From Acidaminococcus fermentans DSM 20731 (GTDB taxonomy: Bacteria; Bacillota; Negativicutes; Acidaminococcales; Acidaminococcaceae), in contig NC_013740.1 in assembly GCF_000025305.1 (NCBI RefSeq), forward strand, positions 1,860,001-1,924,000: a stretch of 64,000 bases of DNA. Direction: 5' to 3'. The position numbers were made by a program, and so were the translations under genes. The notes under the pieces were generated by a model, which ran no database searches, was not told the DNA's origin, and worked only from the letters and a program-made list of their open reading frames with translations. Shown here piece after piece: positions 25,568 through 36,375 of the stretch. Position 1 is the stretch's first letter. Every line of letters starts with the position of its first letter.

Positions 25568-25873
25568 TCAGGGCTGGATGGCGGCCACCACCTGATCCGC
25601 GGCAATCTGGCTGCCGGGAGCCACTTCCACGGAAACCACTTTTCCGCTGCAGTTGGCACGGGCTGCCGGAGCCGTCCCGGTCAGGGTCTTCACCGTTACC
25701 AGTACAGAGCCTTCCGATACCTGGGTGCCCACAGAAACCACCGTTGCCACCTGGCCGGACAGACTGCTTTTCTGGGGCTGCACCCCTGCCGCCTGGGCCA
25801 CACCCAGGGCCAGCAATACCATCAGCAAGGCTGCTGCCCATATTTTTCTGTTTTTCAGAATTTTGTGTAACAT
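25568..25873 (-). CDS. secreted single-domain biotinyl/lipoyl-like protein
   Basis: 101 residues: a signal peptide (cut near AQAAG) followed by one ~65-residue barrel-sandwich hybrid domain (VATVVSVGTQVSEGSVLVTVKT and SGKVVSVEVAPGSQIAADQVVAAIQ). The pattern is that of biotinyl/lipoyl and HlyD hairpin domains, but the modifiable Lys position is replaced (ANCSGKV), so it is not a cofactor carrier by this reading. ATG at 25873 has AGAGG 8 nt upstream. It precedes the S55 peptidase gene. Role unknown; a periplasmic adaptor or peptidase partner is possible. Confidence 0.7.
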   Translation of the reverse strand: MLHKILKNRKIWAAALLMVLLALGVAQAAGVQPQKSSLSGQVATVVSVGTQVSEGSVLVTVKTLTGTAPAARANCSGKVVSVEVAPGSQIAADQVVAAIQP

Positions 25874-25929
25874 GATCAGCACCTCTTTTCTTCTGTTTGT
25901 TTATTATATACCGAAGGAGAGGGGGGATG

Positions 25930-26128
25930 CAAGGGGGCTGTTGCCTGTAGGGCAACAGATCTGTCAACGGTCAGCCGTCAACTGTCAACGGCCAAAGGAA
26001 GTCAGCAAAGCTGACTTTGAACAATGGCAAACAGGTTCGGCGAACAACAGATTTACCATTTCAAAATCAATTTGCAAAAATTGATTTCCAACGGCAGCTG
26101 ACTGCTGACCGTTGACCGCTGACAGTTT
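25930..26128. repeat. composite heptad-flanked palindromic intergenic element
   Basis: Reading on the plus strand: a CTGTTGCC/GGGCAACAG hairpin (25937-25958); four 7-bp units GTCAACG, GTCAGCC, GTCAACT, GTCAACG (25963-25990); a hairpin AGTCAGC/GCTGACT (25999-26017); a perfect 10-bp stem AAATCAATTT/AAATTGATTT (26064-26087); then four inverted units CTGACTG, CTGACCG, TTGACCG, CTGACAG (26098-26125). The two arrays are near-complements of each other. No coding sequence seen. Confidence 0.85.
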
Positions 26129-27562
26129 TTATTTCCTGAACACCCCCAGGGCCACCCGTACCGGCCGCTCGGTTCCGTCGCTGGGGTCGTTCATGATCTT
26201 TCCGTTGACCACCATTTCACTGGAGCCGCCGCCGTCGAAATTCATGGCCCGGTCGGCCCCCAGCTGGACGAAATACCGGCCGAACTCGGTCAGGGTCATC
26301 CCCACGCTGTCATCAGACCGGCCGTCGGCCACCACCACCAGGACGGTGCCGTCTTTTTTGATGCCCACGCCGGTCCGGGGAGCCCGGCCCAGGGCAATGT
26401 CATCGGCGATTTCCTCTTCCTCACTGGTCACCTGGACCCGGCCATCCCGGACCAGCTGGGGACCGGCGGATCCCACGGAAGGTGCGCTGTCGGCTGCGGC
26501 ATTCCCCAGGGTCTGGGTCACTTTCACCGGATCCCCGGTCCGGAGTCCGTTCAGGAAGGCCGCGGCCGCTCCGTTCCCGGAAAGTACCGTGGTACCAGGG
26601 GTCAGGGCCATGCTGCCGGCCCCTTTCCGGATCTCCCGGACCACCCCGCCTGCCAGCCGGACTTCCGTTCCGTAGGCATTGGTATCGGTGGTATCATCAT
26701 ATCCGTCATTGAACAGGATCAGTTCATTGGCCAGCCGCATCCGGTCCACCCCGCCGATGGCAAAGGTTTTCCCGTCCGGCCGGGTGACGGTGCCGCTGTA
26801 GGACAGACCGGGCTGGATGGAAGGAGCTCCCGTCCGGGGAATCACCAGACCGGTCCGGGGGGTACTTTCCATGCCCAGCCATTTGTCCTGGATCTTCAGG
26901 TTCCCCACCACCCAGATATCGCTGTCGAAATAGGAGGCGTTCACCAGGGCCACGGCACCGGACCGTTTCTGGATCATGGACAGTGTCCCCCGCTGGATGG
27001 TCTTTCCGTACCCGGGGATGAAATCCAGCCGGAAATCACTGGAGGGAGCCAGGGTCAGCAGATAGGTCTTCACCCGGCCGGCCCCCAGGTTTACAGTGCT
27101 TTCCCGGTAGGTCAGCCCTTTGCCCAGCCACTGGGATTTCCCGGCTTCCGGTCTGGCGGTGCTGCCCCCGGTACTTCCGGACCGGGGAAAATCCACCACC
27201 AGCCGCTGGGGATTCTTCAGCAGGAAGATCTTGTAGACAGGCACGGTTTTCCGGAACACCACCACCAGCCGGCTGTTCCTGCCCTGGGGTTCCAGATAAG
27301 CTTTCTGGATCCGGGGGTCCCGGAGCCGGACCATTTCCGTCCGTTCCGCTTTCCCCTTCAGGTCGATGATCAACTGGTTCCCGGTCACCCGGGCGGTATA
27401 GGACAGGGGGGCATCCAGATTCATCACCACCCTGGCCCGGTTGGGCGTGACCCCTCCCCGGAGGGTGCTGACCCGGGCTGCCTGGGCTGCCGGCAGGGAA
27501 GCCGTCAGCAGCATGCCCGCCAGGATAAAACGTGCCATCCATTGTCTGTAACTGTGATTCAT
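26129..27562 (-). CDS. AMIN-domain phosphodiester glycosidase family protein
   Basis: 477 residues with a signal peptide (MARFILAGMLLTASLPAAQA). An AMIN-type envelope-targeting domain (about 30-130) comes next, then an NAGPA/DUF2233 phosphodiester glycosidase domain (about 165-477, with GPQLVRDGRV and NFDGGGSSEMVVNG). NAGPA-type domains cleave GlcNAc-phosphodiester bonds; AMIN domains bind cell wall or target to the envelope. It probably acts on periplasmic glycans, as inference. The ATG at 27562 has only a weak AGAG upstream; an ATG eight codons later gives an equally good signal peptide. It follows the mreB-like gene behind a terminator. Confidence 0.85.
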   Translation of the reverse strand: MNHSYRQWMARFILAGMLLTASLPAAQAARVSTLRGGVTPNRARVVMNLDAPLSYTARVTGNQLIIDLKGKAERTEMVRLRDPRIQKAYLEPQGRNSRLVVVFRKTVPVYKIFLLKNPQRLVVDFPRSGSTGGSTARPEAGKSQWLGKGLTYRESTVNLGAGRVKTYLLTLAPSSDFRLDFIPGYGKTIQRGTLSMIQKRSGAVALVNASYFDSDIWVVGNLKIQDKWLGMESTPRTGLVIPRTGAPSIQPGLSYSGTVTRPDGKTFAIGGVDRMRLANELILFNDGYDDTTDTNAYGTEVRLAGGVVREIRKGAGSMALTPGTTVLSGNGAAAAFLNGLRTGDPVKVTQTLGNAAADSAPSVGSAGPQLVRDGRVQVTSEEEEIADDIALGRAPRTGVGIKKDGTVLVVVADGRSDDSVGMTLTEFGRYFVQLGADRAMNFDGGGSSEMVVNGKIMNDPSDGTERPVRVALGVFRK

Positions 27563-27587
27563 GGTTCTCTATCGCGATCCTTTCGTG

Positions 27588-27621
27588 GAAAAAGGGACTG
27601 TTGCATGAGCAACAGCCCCCT
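27588..27621 (-). terminator. terminator of the murA-mreB operon (CTGTTGC type)
   Basis: Stem GGG-CTGTTGC / GCAACAG-CCC with a U-run on the minus strand, touching the mreB-like stop codon. Confidence 0.8.
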
Positions 27622-28652
27622 TATTTTCCTTCCAAAATTTCCAGCAGTCCCCGGTCTTCCAGGGCCATGGCGGCTCCCCTTGCCACACATTCCCTGGGAC
27701 TGGCGGCCACTCTTGTCCGCACATGGGTCCCGGCCTGGATGCATTCATCCATCCCTTCCAGCAGTGCCCCTCCCCCGGTAAGGACAATGCCTTCCTCCAG
27801 CAGATCCGCTGCCAGTTCCGGCGGTGTTTTTTCCAGCACCCGGTGGATACAGGCCAGGATGTCCGTCAGCGGTTCTTCCAGCCCGGCCACCGTATCCTGG
27901 GAGGACAGCCGCAGGCTGGTGGGCAGTCCGGTAATGTTGTCCCGTCCCCGGATGATCTGGGTGCTTCGGCGGCCCCGCCGGCTGACGGTACCGATTTCCA
28001 GCTTGATTTCTTCCGCCAGAGGCCGGTCGATCTGGATATTCAGCCGGTCCCGGAGGTGGCGGATCAGACCTTCGTTGAAGGCTTCTCCCCCGATCCGGAG
28101 AGAGGCGGCCTGGATGATCCGGCCCATGCTCATGACCGCCGCACTGGTGGTGCCGCTGCCGATGTCCACCACCATCCGTCCCCGGGGTTCCTGGATGGGC
28201 AGCCCGGCCCCCAGAGCTGCCGCCAGCGGCCCTTCGATCAGATAGGTCCGGGATGCTCCCGCCAGCATGGCCGCCTCCGTCACCGCCCGCCGTTCCACTC
28301 CGGTGACGCCGGTGGGGACGCAGATCATGACCCGGGGCTTGAAGAACAGGTTCTTTCCCACCACCCGGTCCAGGACCGTTTCCAAAAGGCCCACGGAAGC
28401 GTCAAAATCGGCAATGACCCCGCTTTCCAGGGGCCATACCACTTCCCATTGTCCCTGGCCGGCCATTTCCCGGGCCCGGGAGCCGATGGCACCGGTTTTC
28501 CCTGTGGCAGGATCGATGGCCACCACTGTGGGTTCTTCCAGGACGATGCCCCGGTTCTTCATGAATACCCGGGTGGACGCGGTCCCCAGGTCGATACCCA
28601 CATCCACCGGATTGAACAGCCGGTCAAACAGGCTTTTTTCCGTGCGCTTCAT
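27621..28652 (-). CDS. MreB/Mbl-like bacterial actin
   Basis: 343 residues with the actin phosphate-1 motif VGIDLGTASTRVF, the phosphate-2 motif VVDIGSGTTSAAV and the adenosine motif GIVLTGGGALLEGM. MreB-type filaments guide peptidoglycan elongation. The first motif is more divergent than in main MreB proteins, so this may be an Mbl-like paralogue. It directly follows murA (6-bp gap), coupling a cell-wall precursor enzyme to a cell-shape factor. Confidence 0.9.
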   Translation of the reverse strand: MKRTEKSLFDRLFNPVDVGIDLGTASTRVFMKNRGIVLEEPTVVAIDPATGKTGAIGSRAREMAGQGQWEVVWPLESGVIADFDASVGLLETVLDRVVGKNLFFKPRVMICVPTGVTGVERRAVTEAAMLAGASRTYLIEGPLAAALGAGLPIQEPRGRMVVDIGSGTTSAAVMSMGRIIQAASLRIGGEAFNEGLIRHLRDRLNIQIDRPLAEEIKLEIGTVSRRGRRSTQIIRGRDNITGLPTSLRLSSQDTVAGLEEPLTDILACIHRVLEKTPPELAADLLEEGIVLTGGGALLEGMDECIQAGTHVRTRVAASPRECVARGAAMALEDRGLLEILEGK

Positions 28653-28658
28653 GGCGCA

Positions 28659-29981
28659 TCAGCCGATCCGCTGGATATCCGCTCCCAGTCCGGTCAGTTT
28701 GGCCACCAGGTTTTCGTAGCCCCGATCGATATGGTAGATATCCGTGATTTCCGTAACCCCGTCAGCCACCAGCCCGGCCAGCACCATGGCCGCACCGGCC
28801 CGCAGGTCCGTAGCCCGCACCTGGCATCCGTACAGCTTGGGGACCCCTTCCACAATGGCTGCCCGGCCGCCGCTGGTCCGGATATTGGCGCCCATGCGCA
28901 GCAGTTCGTCCACATGCATGAAGCGGTTTTCAAACACCGTTTCCAGGACAGAGCTCTGTCCCTTGGCAATGCACATCATGGCCATGACCTGGGCCTGCAT
29001 ATCCGTAGGGAAGCCGGGATAGGGCAGGGTCTTGATGGTAATGGGATGGAGTTCCTGAGGTCCCACCACATGGACGTCGCTGATGCCTTCTTCCACAATG
29101 GCACCGGCTTCCCGGAGCTTGGCGATCAGAGGCTTCATGTGTTCACAGAGCACGTTGTCCACCAGGATATCCCCCTGGGTCATGGCTCCGGCCACCATGA
29201 AGGTCCCGGCTTCAATCCGGTCCGGGATCACCGTGTGTTCGCCGCCCTTCATGCTTTCCACCCCGTCGATGCGGATGGCCGTAGTGCCGGCCCCTCTCAC
29301 CTTGCCGCCCATCACATTGATATAGTTGGCCAGGTCCACGATTTCCGGTTCCTGGGCCGCGTTTTCAATGATGGTGGTGCCTTTGGCCATGGAAGCGGCC
29401 ATCATCAAATTTTCCGTTGCCCCCACGCTGGGGAAATCCAGATAGATGGTGGTGCCCACCAGACCGTGGGGCGCAAAGGCTTCGATATAGCCATGCCCCT
29501 GTTCGATGGTGGCCCCCAGGGCTTCGAATCCCTTGAGATGGATATCGATGGGACGGGTCCCGATGGCGCAGCCTCCCGGCAGGGAGATCTTGGCCCGGCC
29601 CACCCGCGCCAGCAGAGAGCCCATGACCAGGAAGGAGGCACGCATGGTGCTCACCAGATCATACGGCGCTTCCCAGCCGGTGACCTGCCGGCTATCGATT
29701 TTCAGCACATGGGGGGTGGAATGGTCCACCTTCAGCCCCAGACATTCCAGCACTTTGCAGATGGTGCTCACATCTTCCAGTTCCGGAACTTCCAAAATCG
29801 TGCTGCCTTCCGTCCCCAGGACAGATGCTGCAATGATGGGCAGCACTGCGTTTTTGGCCCCGCTGACCCGGACTGTTCCCGTCAGCCGATGACCGCCCTT
29901 TACCACCAGTTTCTCCACGCCTGATTCCACACCTTTCCTTACTTGAAGGGAAGCCTGGCTCCCCTTGTTGTCTGCCTTCAT
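28659..29981 (-). CDS. murA: UDP-GlcNAc 1-carboxyvinyltransferase MurA
   Basis: MurA performs the first committed step of peptidoglycan synthesis, moving enolpyruvate onto UDP-GlcNAc. It shows [19 protein letters not shown] near the start, the active-site loop [15 protein letters not shown] with Cys138 (fosfomycin target present), and the two inside-out alpha/beta domains. The ATG at 29981 gives 440 residues, about 20 longer than usual; MurA homology begins at VEKLVVKGG (about residue 22), so a downstream GTG is a possible real start. It sits 7 bp after the small membrane-protein gene. Confidence 0.93.
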   Translation of the reverse strand: MKADNKGSQASLQVRKGVESGVEKLVVKGGHRLTGTVRVSGAKNAVLPIIAASVLGTEGSTILEVPELEDVSTICKVLECLGLKVDHSTPHVLKIDSRQVTGWEAPYDLVSTMRASFLVMGSLLARVGRAKISLPGGCAIGTRPIDIHLKGFEALGATIEQGHGYIEAFAPHGLVGTTIYLDFPSVGATENLMMAASMAKGTTIIENAAQEPEIVDLANYINVMGGKVRGAGTTAIRIDGVESMKGGEHTVIPDRIEAGTFMVAGAMTQGDILVDNVLCEHMKPLIAKLREAGAIVEEGISDVHVVGPQELHPITIKTLPYPGFPTDMQAQVMAMMCIAKGQSSVLETVFENRFMHVDELLRMGANIRTSGGRAAIVEGVPKLYGCQVRATDLRAGAAMVLAGLVADGVTEITDIYHIDRGYENLVAKLTGLGADIQRIG

Positions 29982-29988
29982 GGTTTCT

Positions 29989-30405
29989 CTATTCGCGATG
30001 GATGCCCCATTTTCGGGCATGCCGCTGCTGCTGGCTGCTGAGCTGTTCATCCAGCCGCAGCCGCATTTCATGTTTTTCCCGGTAGCGTTCCGCTTTTTCC
30101 CGGGCCGTCTTTTCCGGATCGGCCTGGGCTTTCTGCCGCTGCTCCTGTTCCCACTGCTGCTTTTCCCGCTCCGCCTTTTCCCGGCGCTTCCGGGAAGCTT
30201 CCCGGGCCCTGGCTTCCAGTTTCTGCCGGGGCGTCAGCTGATGCTGATGCAGGAACTGGGCCCGCCGGATCAGATACAAAGGAACGGCAAGGGGCAGCAG
30301 CAGAAACGTCCCCAATACCCAGAGATTTTTGTGCTTCATGCCGATACTGTGGCTGTCCAGGTAAATCACCCAGGTCACCAGACAGCAGAGCACCAAAACA
30401 ATCAT
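29989..30405 (-). CDS. small membrane protein with charged coiled-coil tail
   Basis: 138 residues from the ATG at 30405. Two membrane segments (about 1-16 and 30-48) are followed by a strongly charged Arg/Glu/Gln/Lys helix (about 55-138). I do not recognise the family. The start is uncertain: an in-frame TTG at 30414 and GTG at 30426 lie closer to an AAGGGGGG site. It is the first gene of the murA operon, so a role in envelope growth is plausible. Confidence 0.65.
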   Translation of the reverse strand: MIVLVLCCLVTWVIYLDSHSIGMKHKNLWVLGTFLLLPLAVPLYLIRRAQFLHQHQLTPRQKLEARAREASRKRREKAEREKQQWEQEQRQKAQADPEKTAREKAERYREKHEMRLRLDEQLSSQQQRHARKWGIHRE

Positions 30406-30480
30406 GTTGGACAAACCGTACGGCACCCCCCTTAATGTCTACGGAACTTTCCTTTACTGTCCATTTTTTATAACCAGACT

Positions 30481-30500
30481 ATTATACCATAGAACGTTCT
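30481..30500 (-). promoter_or_regulatory. promoter of the orf-murA-mreB operon with a palindrome in the spacer
   Basis: Extended -10 TGGTATAAT on the minus strand (TATAAT at 30486-30481). The perfect 10-bp palindrome AGAACGTTCT (30491-30500) lies directly upstream in the spacer; no good -35 is seen. The palindrome could be an operator. Confidence 0.6.
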
Positions 30501-30520
30501 GTTTGCCATAGGGGGAAATG

Positions 30521-30557
30521 AAAAAAGGGGGCTGCTGCTCACGCAACAGCCCCCTTT
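30521..30557 (-). terminator. terminator of the ATP synthase operon (CTGTTGC type)
   Basis: Stem GGGGGCTGYTGC / GCARCAGCCCCC with a U-run on the minus strand, immediately after the small ORF that follows atpC. Confidence 0.85.
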
Positions 30558-30558
30558 C

Positions 30559-30750
30559 TCAGAAATTCCTCGTATGGGTCCGCAGCCGGTCCGCCAGGAT
30601 ATTGTAATAGACTTCTTTTTCCTGAATGGTCTTTCGCAGTTTGCGGATCTGTTCCTCGTCGGTTGCGGCTTCCAGTCGCTCATTGAGCTCCACCAGTTCC
30701 AGCCGCAGCTGCCCCATTTTGCTGGCAGCCATTTTGCTGATAAAGTCCAC
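30559..30750 (-). CDS. small coiled-coil protein at the end of the atp operon
   Basis: 63 residues from GTG at 30750, which has GAGGGGGG 7 nt upstream; a TTG at 30777 is an alternative. The protein is a helical hairpin of Leu/Glu/Arg heptads (MGQLRLELVELNERLEAA, then IRKLRKTIQEKEVYYNILADRL). Family not recognised. It is the last gene before the operon terminator, 43 bp after atpC, so an ATP-synthase-linked role is possible but unproven. Confidence 0.6.
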   Translation of the reverse strand: MDFISKMAASKMGQLRLELVELNERLEAATDEEQIRKLRKTIQEKEVYYNILADRLRTHTRNF

Positions 30751-30792
30751 AGCGGATCCCCCCTCTGTCTGCTGCAATGAACTTTTTCCTGT

Positions 30793-31236
30793 TTATTCGC
30801 TTCCCAGGGGATAAGGGTCCACCTTCCCCACCAGGGCTGCGGTCCGCAGCCGGGCTTCCGCCCGCCGCAGGATCTTTTCCGTATGCTCCACATCGGTGAG
30901 AGCATCCGGATGATCCAGTCTGGCCAGAGCTTCGTCCCGGATCTGCTGATATTTGGCCACGTCAATATTTTCCGCTCTCTGGGCTCTGGGGGTCAGGATC
31001 ACCACCTGGTTGTCCTTGACCTCGGCAAAGCCCCCTTCCACGTAGACCAGAATCACATGGTTGTCCTTATCCTGCAGCTTCAGTGTGCCTTCCCCCAAAA
31101 CGGCAATCATGGGACCGTGGTTGGCCAGGACGCCAACCCCTCCCGTGACTGTATTCAACAAGACATAGGAAATATCCTCTCTTTTCACCAGAATTTTTTC
31201 CGGTGTGAGGACTTCCAGTTTCATTAATCTGGCCAT
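30793..31236 (-). CDS. atpC: ATP synthase F1 epsilon subunit
   Basis: Epsilon subunit with the N-terminal beta-sandwich (LEVLTPEKILVKRED, GVGVLANHGPMIAVL) and C-terminal helical hairpin (AEARLRTA). It belongs to the central stalk and can inhibit ATP hydrolysis. The ATG at 31236 has AAAGG 9 nt upstream; an ATG two codons earlier overlaps the atpD stop as ATGA but is too near the site. 147 residues. Confidence 0.93.
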   Translation of the reverse strand: MARLMKLEVLTPEKILVKREDISYVLLNTVTGGVGVLANHGPMIAVLGEGTLKLQDKDNHVILVYVEGGFAEVKDNQVVILTPRAQRAENIDVAKYQQIRDEALARLDHPDALTDVEHTEKILRRAEARLRTAALVGKVDPYPLGSE

Positions 31237-31238
31237 GA

Positions 31239-33637
<2,399 letters not shown>

Positions 33638-33652
33638 CTGGGATCACCTGCC

Positions 33653-35509
33653 TTACAGTTTATCTGCGCTGCCGGGCGCAAACATCTTTCCGAAGTCATC
33701 CAGAGCTTCATCCAGCTGCTCTTTCAGATCATCGGTGAATTTCTTTTCTTTTTCCAGCCGGGTCAGGATGATGGAACAGTGGTTGTTCAGATACCCCAGC
33801 ATCTCATGGGCATACCGGGTCACATCCTCCACCGGGATCTCATCCAGGAACCCGTTGTTCACTGCATAGAGGGAAATGACCTCCTGGGCCATGGAAAGGG
33901 GCTGGTACTGCCCCTGCTTCAGCATTTCCGTCACCCGGGCACCCCGGTCCAGCTGGGCCTTGGTCTCCCGGTCCAGATCGGAGCCGAACTGGGCAAAAGC
34001 GGCCAGTTCCCGGTACTGGGCCAGGGACAGACGCAGGGTCCCTGCCACGCTTTTCATGGCTTTGGTCTGAGCTGCGCCCCCTACACGGGATACGGACAGC
34101 CCGGAGTTCAGCGCCGGCCGGACGCCGGAGTTGAACAGATCGGTTTCCAGATAGATCTGGCCATCGGTAATGGAAATCACGTTGGTGGGAATGTACCCGC
34201 TCACGTCCCCGGCCTGGGTCTCGATGATGGGCAGGGCAGTCATGGAACCGCCACCGTGCTGCTCATTCCGCCGGCAGGCCCGTTCCAGCAGCCGGGAATG
34301 GAGGTAGAACACATCCCCGGGATAAGCTTCCCGTCCGGGGGGACGGCGGAGCAGCAGACTCATGGCCCGGTAGGCCACTGCATGTTTGCTCAGATCGTCA
34401 TAGACGATCAGCACATCCTTGCCCTGGTCCATAAAATATTCCCCCACCGCAGCTCCGGCATAAGGAGCCAGATACTGCATGGGAGCCGTGTCAGCCGCTG
34501 TGGCCGCCACGATCATGGTGTAATCAGCAGCTCCGTACTGTTCGAAAGTATGGGAGAGCCGGGCCACGGAAGAGGCTTTCTGCCCGATGGCCACATAGAT
34601 GCAAATTACATCCTTCCCCTTCTGGTTCAGGATGGTATCCACCGCAATGGCCGTTTTGCCGGTACCCCGGTCGCCGATGATCAGTTCCCGCTGTCCCCGG
34701 CCGATGGGCACCAGGGCATCCACGGCCTTGAGCCCGGTCTGGAGGGGCACATCCACCGGCTGCCGGGCGGCAATGCCGGGAGCCTGATGTTCGATGGGAT
34801 ACCTGGCACAGGTCTTGATGGCCCCTTTTCCGTCCAGGGGCTGGCCCAGAGGATCCACAATCCGTCCCAGCATGGCTTCCCCCACAGGGATTTCCATGAT
34901 TTCTCCCGTACGGCGCACCAGGTCCCCTTCCTTGATTTCCGTGGCACCGCCCAGAAGGACGATCCCCACTTCATTTTCCCGGAGGTTCTGGACCATGCCG
35001 TACACTCCGTCATGGAGGGCCACCAGTTCGCCGCTCATGGCTCCGCCCAGCCCGGTGGCTGTGCAGATGCCGTCGCCGACTTTTTCCACCACGCCGATTT
35101 CTTCCAGGTCCACGCCTTCATGGAAGGATTGGACACCCTGAGTCAGGGCCGCGGTGATGTTCCCGGTCTGTTCCAGATCCTGATCACTGAGATGGATTTC
35201 CTTCATCAGGGCATCCATCTTTTCCAGCTGCCGCTTCATGGTGGCATCAAAGATATGGTCTCCGTACTGGATGAGCACGCCGCCCACCAGCCGGGCATCC
35301 ACTTTCTGTTCCTGGAGACGGACAGGCTTGCCGAATTTCTCCGACAAAAGCGCCGTCAGCAGCTCTGTTTCTTCCGGAGCCAGGGGCTGGGCCGTGGTCA
35401 CCGTCAGAGGCAGAACAGACTCTCCTGCAAAGAGAGCCCGGTCATCCTTCGTTACGGTCAGTCTGTCCAGGATCTGTTTCCACAGAGCTTCCTTGTTTTT
35501 ACTGTTCAT
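33653..35509 (-). CDS. atpHA: ATP synthase delta(C-terminal domain)-alpha fusion subunit
   Basis: 618 residues. From about residue 112 to the end this is a complete alpha subunit (Walker A GDRGTGKT at 279-286, [15 protein letters not shown] with the arginine finger). The first ~105 residues are not alpha: [49 protein letters not shown] and RQLEKMDAL match the C-terminal domain of the delta subunit (OSCP). The delta N-terminal six-helix domain is missing. Only 38 bp separate atpF from this gene, so no separate atpH exists here. I used the ATG at 35509; a TTG at 35518 is nearer GGAGG. Internal ATGs at residues 98 and 102 could give free alpha but have weak sites. Confidence 0.9.
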   Translation of the reverse strand: MNSKNKEALWKQILDRLTVTKDDRALFAGESVLPLTVTTAQPLAPEETELLTALLSEKFGKPVRLQEQKVDARLVGGVLIQYGDHIFDATMKRQLEKMDALMKEIHLSDQDLEQTGNITAALTQGVQSFHEGVDLEEIGVVEKVGDGICTATGLGGAMSGELVALHDGVYGMVQNLRENEVGIVLLGGATEIKEGDLVRRTGEIMEIPVGEAMLGRIVDPLGQPLDGKGAIKTCARYPIEHQAPGIAARQPVDVPLQTGLKAVDALVPIGRGQRELIIGDRGTGKTAIAVDTILNQKGKDVICIYVAIGQKASSVARLSHTFEQYGAADYTMIVAATAADTAPMQYLAPYAGAAVGEYFMDQGKDVLIVYDDLSKHAVAYRAMSLLLRRPPGREAYPGDVFYLHSRLLERACRRNEQHGGGSMTALPIIETQAGDVSGYIPTNVISITDGQIYLETDLFNSGVRPALNSGLSVSRVGGAAQTKAMKSVAGTLRLSLAQYRELAAFAQFGSDLDRETKAQLDRGARVTEMLKQGQYQPLSMAQEVISLYAVNNGFLDEIPVEDVTRYAHEMLGYLNNHCSIILTRLEKEKKFTDDLKEQLDEALDDFGKMFAPGSADKL

Positions 35510-35547
35510 AGATTGCAACTGCCTCCACCGTTCCTCTGCAGGGACGC

Positions 35548-36039
35548 TTATTTTTTCTGTTCCGCCAGGGTTTCATCCGTGATCCGGGTGATCCGCTTCC
35601 GGTCTTCGGCAGAATCCAGTTTTTCCTGGAGCACCCGGCCGGCGATTTCCGTGCTCAGGGCAATGATCTGCTCCCGCACATCCAGCAGGGCTTTCTTCCG
35701 TTCCATTTCCACCGTCTGCCGTCCGGAAGCCAGCAGTTCTTCCCGTTCCTTCTGGGCATTGGCCAGGGCTTCGTCGTGGAGCTGCTGGGCCATGGCATTG
35801 GCTTTGGACACAATGTCATTGGCTTCTTTTTTGGCGTTTTTCAGCTGATTCACATATTCCTGCTTCAGGGCTTCCGCCTCTTTCCGGGCATGGTCCGCCT
35901 GGTCCATATCCTTGACGATCTTGGTCCGGCGGTCATCCATGGCCTTCAGCAGCGGCTTGTAGGCAAATTTGGCCAGCACCCAGAGCAGAATGATGAAGTT
36001 CACCACCTGGGCGATCAGTGTATAGTTGATACTTACCAT
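35548..36039 (-). CDS. atpF: ATP synthase Fo b subunit
   Basis: Peripheral stalk subunit, 163 residues: one N-terminal membrane helix (about 5-24) and a long charged helix. Its C-terminal end normally binds the delta C-terminal domain; here that partner is attached to alpha. Length is normal, so the missing delta N-terminal domain has not moved onto b. Confidence 0.94.
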   Translation of the reverse strand: MVSINYTLIAQVVNFIILLWVLAKFAYKPLLKAMDDRRTKIVKDMDQADHARKEAEALKQEYVNQLKNAKKEANDIVSKANAMAQQLHDEALANAQKEREELLASGRQTVEMERKKALLDVREQIIALSTEIAGRVLQEKLDSAEDRKRITRITDETLAEQKK

Positions 36040-36092
36040 TCCCCATCACTTCCTTTCTTCCGATCTTCCAAAGGGGGTTCCTGCCGCATCTC

Positions 36093-36350
36093 TTATTTGA
36101 CAAAGGGATTGGCGAACACCAGCACAATGGCAATAACGGAAGCGATGATGGGGATGGATTCCACCAGACCGATGGCAATCAGCATGTTCACCTGGAAGCT
36201 GCCAGCCTGTTCCGGCTGGCGGGCCATGCATTCCAGGGCCTTGGAAGCCACAGTGGAGTCCCCTCTGGTGGCTGCCAGAGAAGCACCTACGCCAATTAAG
36301 GCAGCTCCCAGCACGGAAGCGATGATGATCAGGGTATTGTTGTCTATCAT
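36093..36350 (-). CDS. atpE: ATP synthase Fo c subunit
   Basis: Ring subunit of 85 residues with two membrane helices around the polar loop ARQPEQAG. The ion-binding carboxylate is Glu64 in GLVESIPII, followed by Ser65 as in sodium-type rings. Helix 1 is odd: instead of the Gly-rich GxGxG face it carries ATRGDSTVASK, placing Arg29 and Asp31 near the position of the sodium ligand Gln32 of Ilyobacter. The ATG at 36350 has GAAAGG 9 nt upstream; an upstream ATG overlaps that site. Confidence 0.92.
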   Translation of the reverse strand: MIDNNTLIIIASVLGAALIGVGASLAATRGDSTVASKALECMARQPEQAGSFQVNMLIAIGLVESIPIIASVIAIVLVFANPFVK

Positions 36351-36375
36351 TTTATACATCCTTTCTTTTGCCAGA

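Noticed and set aside
30491-30500. AGAACGTTCT as a LexA/SOS box
   Set aside because: The Gram-positive LexA site needs four bases between GAAC and GTTC; here there are none.
35510-35547. The missing delta N-terminal domain hidden in another frame by a sequencing error
   Set aside because: Only 38 bp separate atpF from the fusion gene, far too short for a ~100-residue domain.
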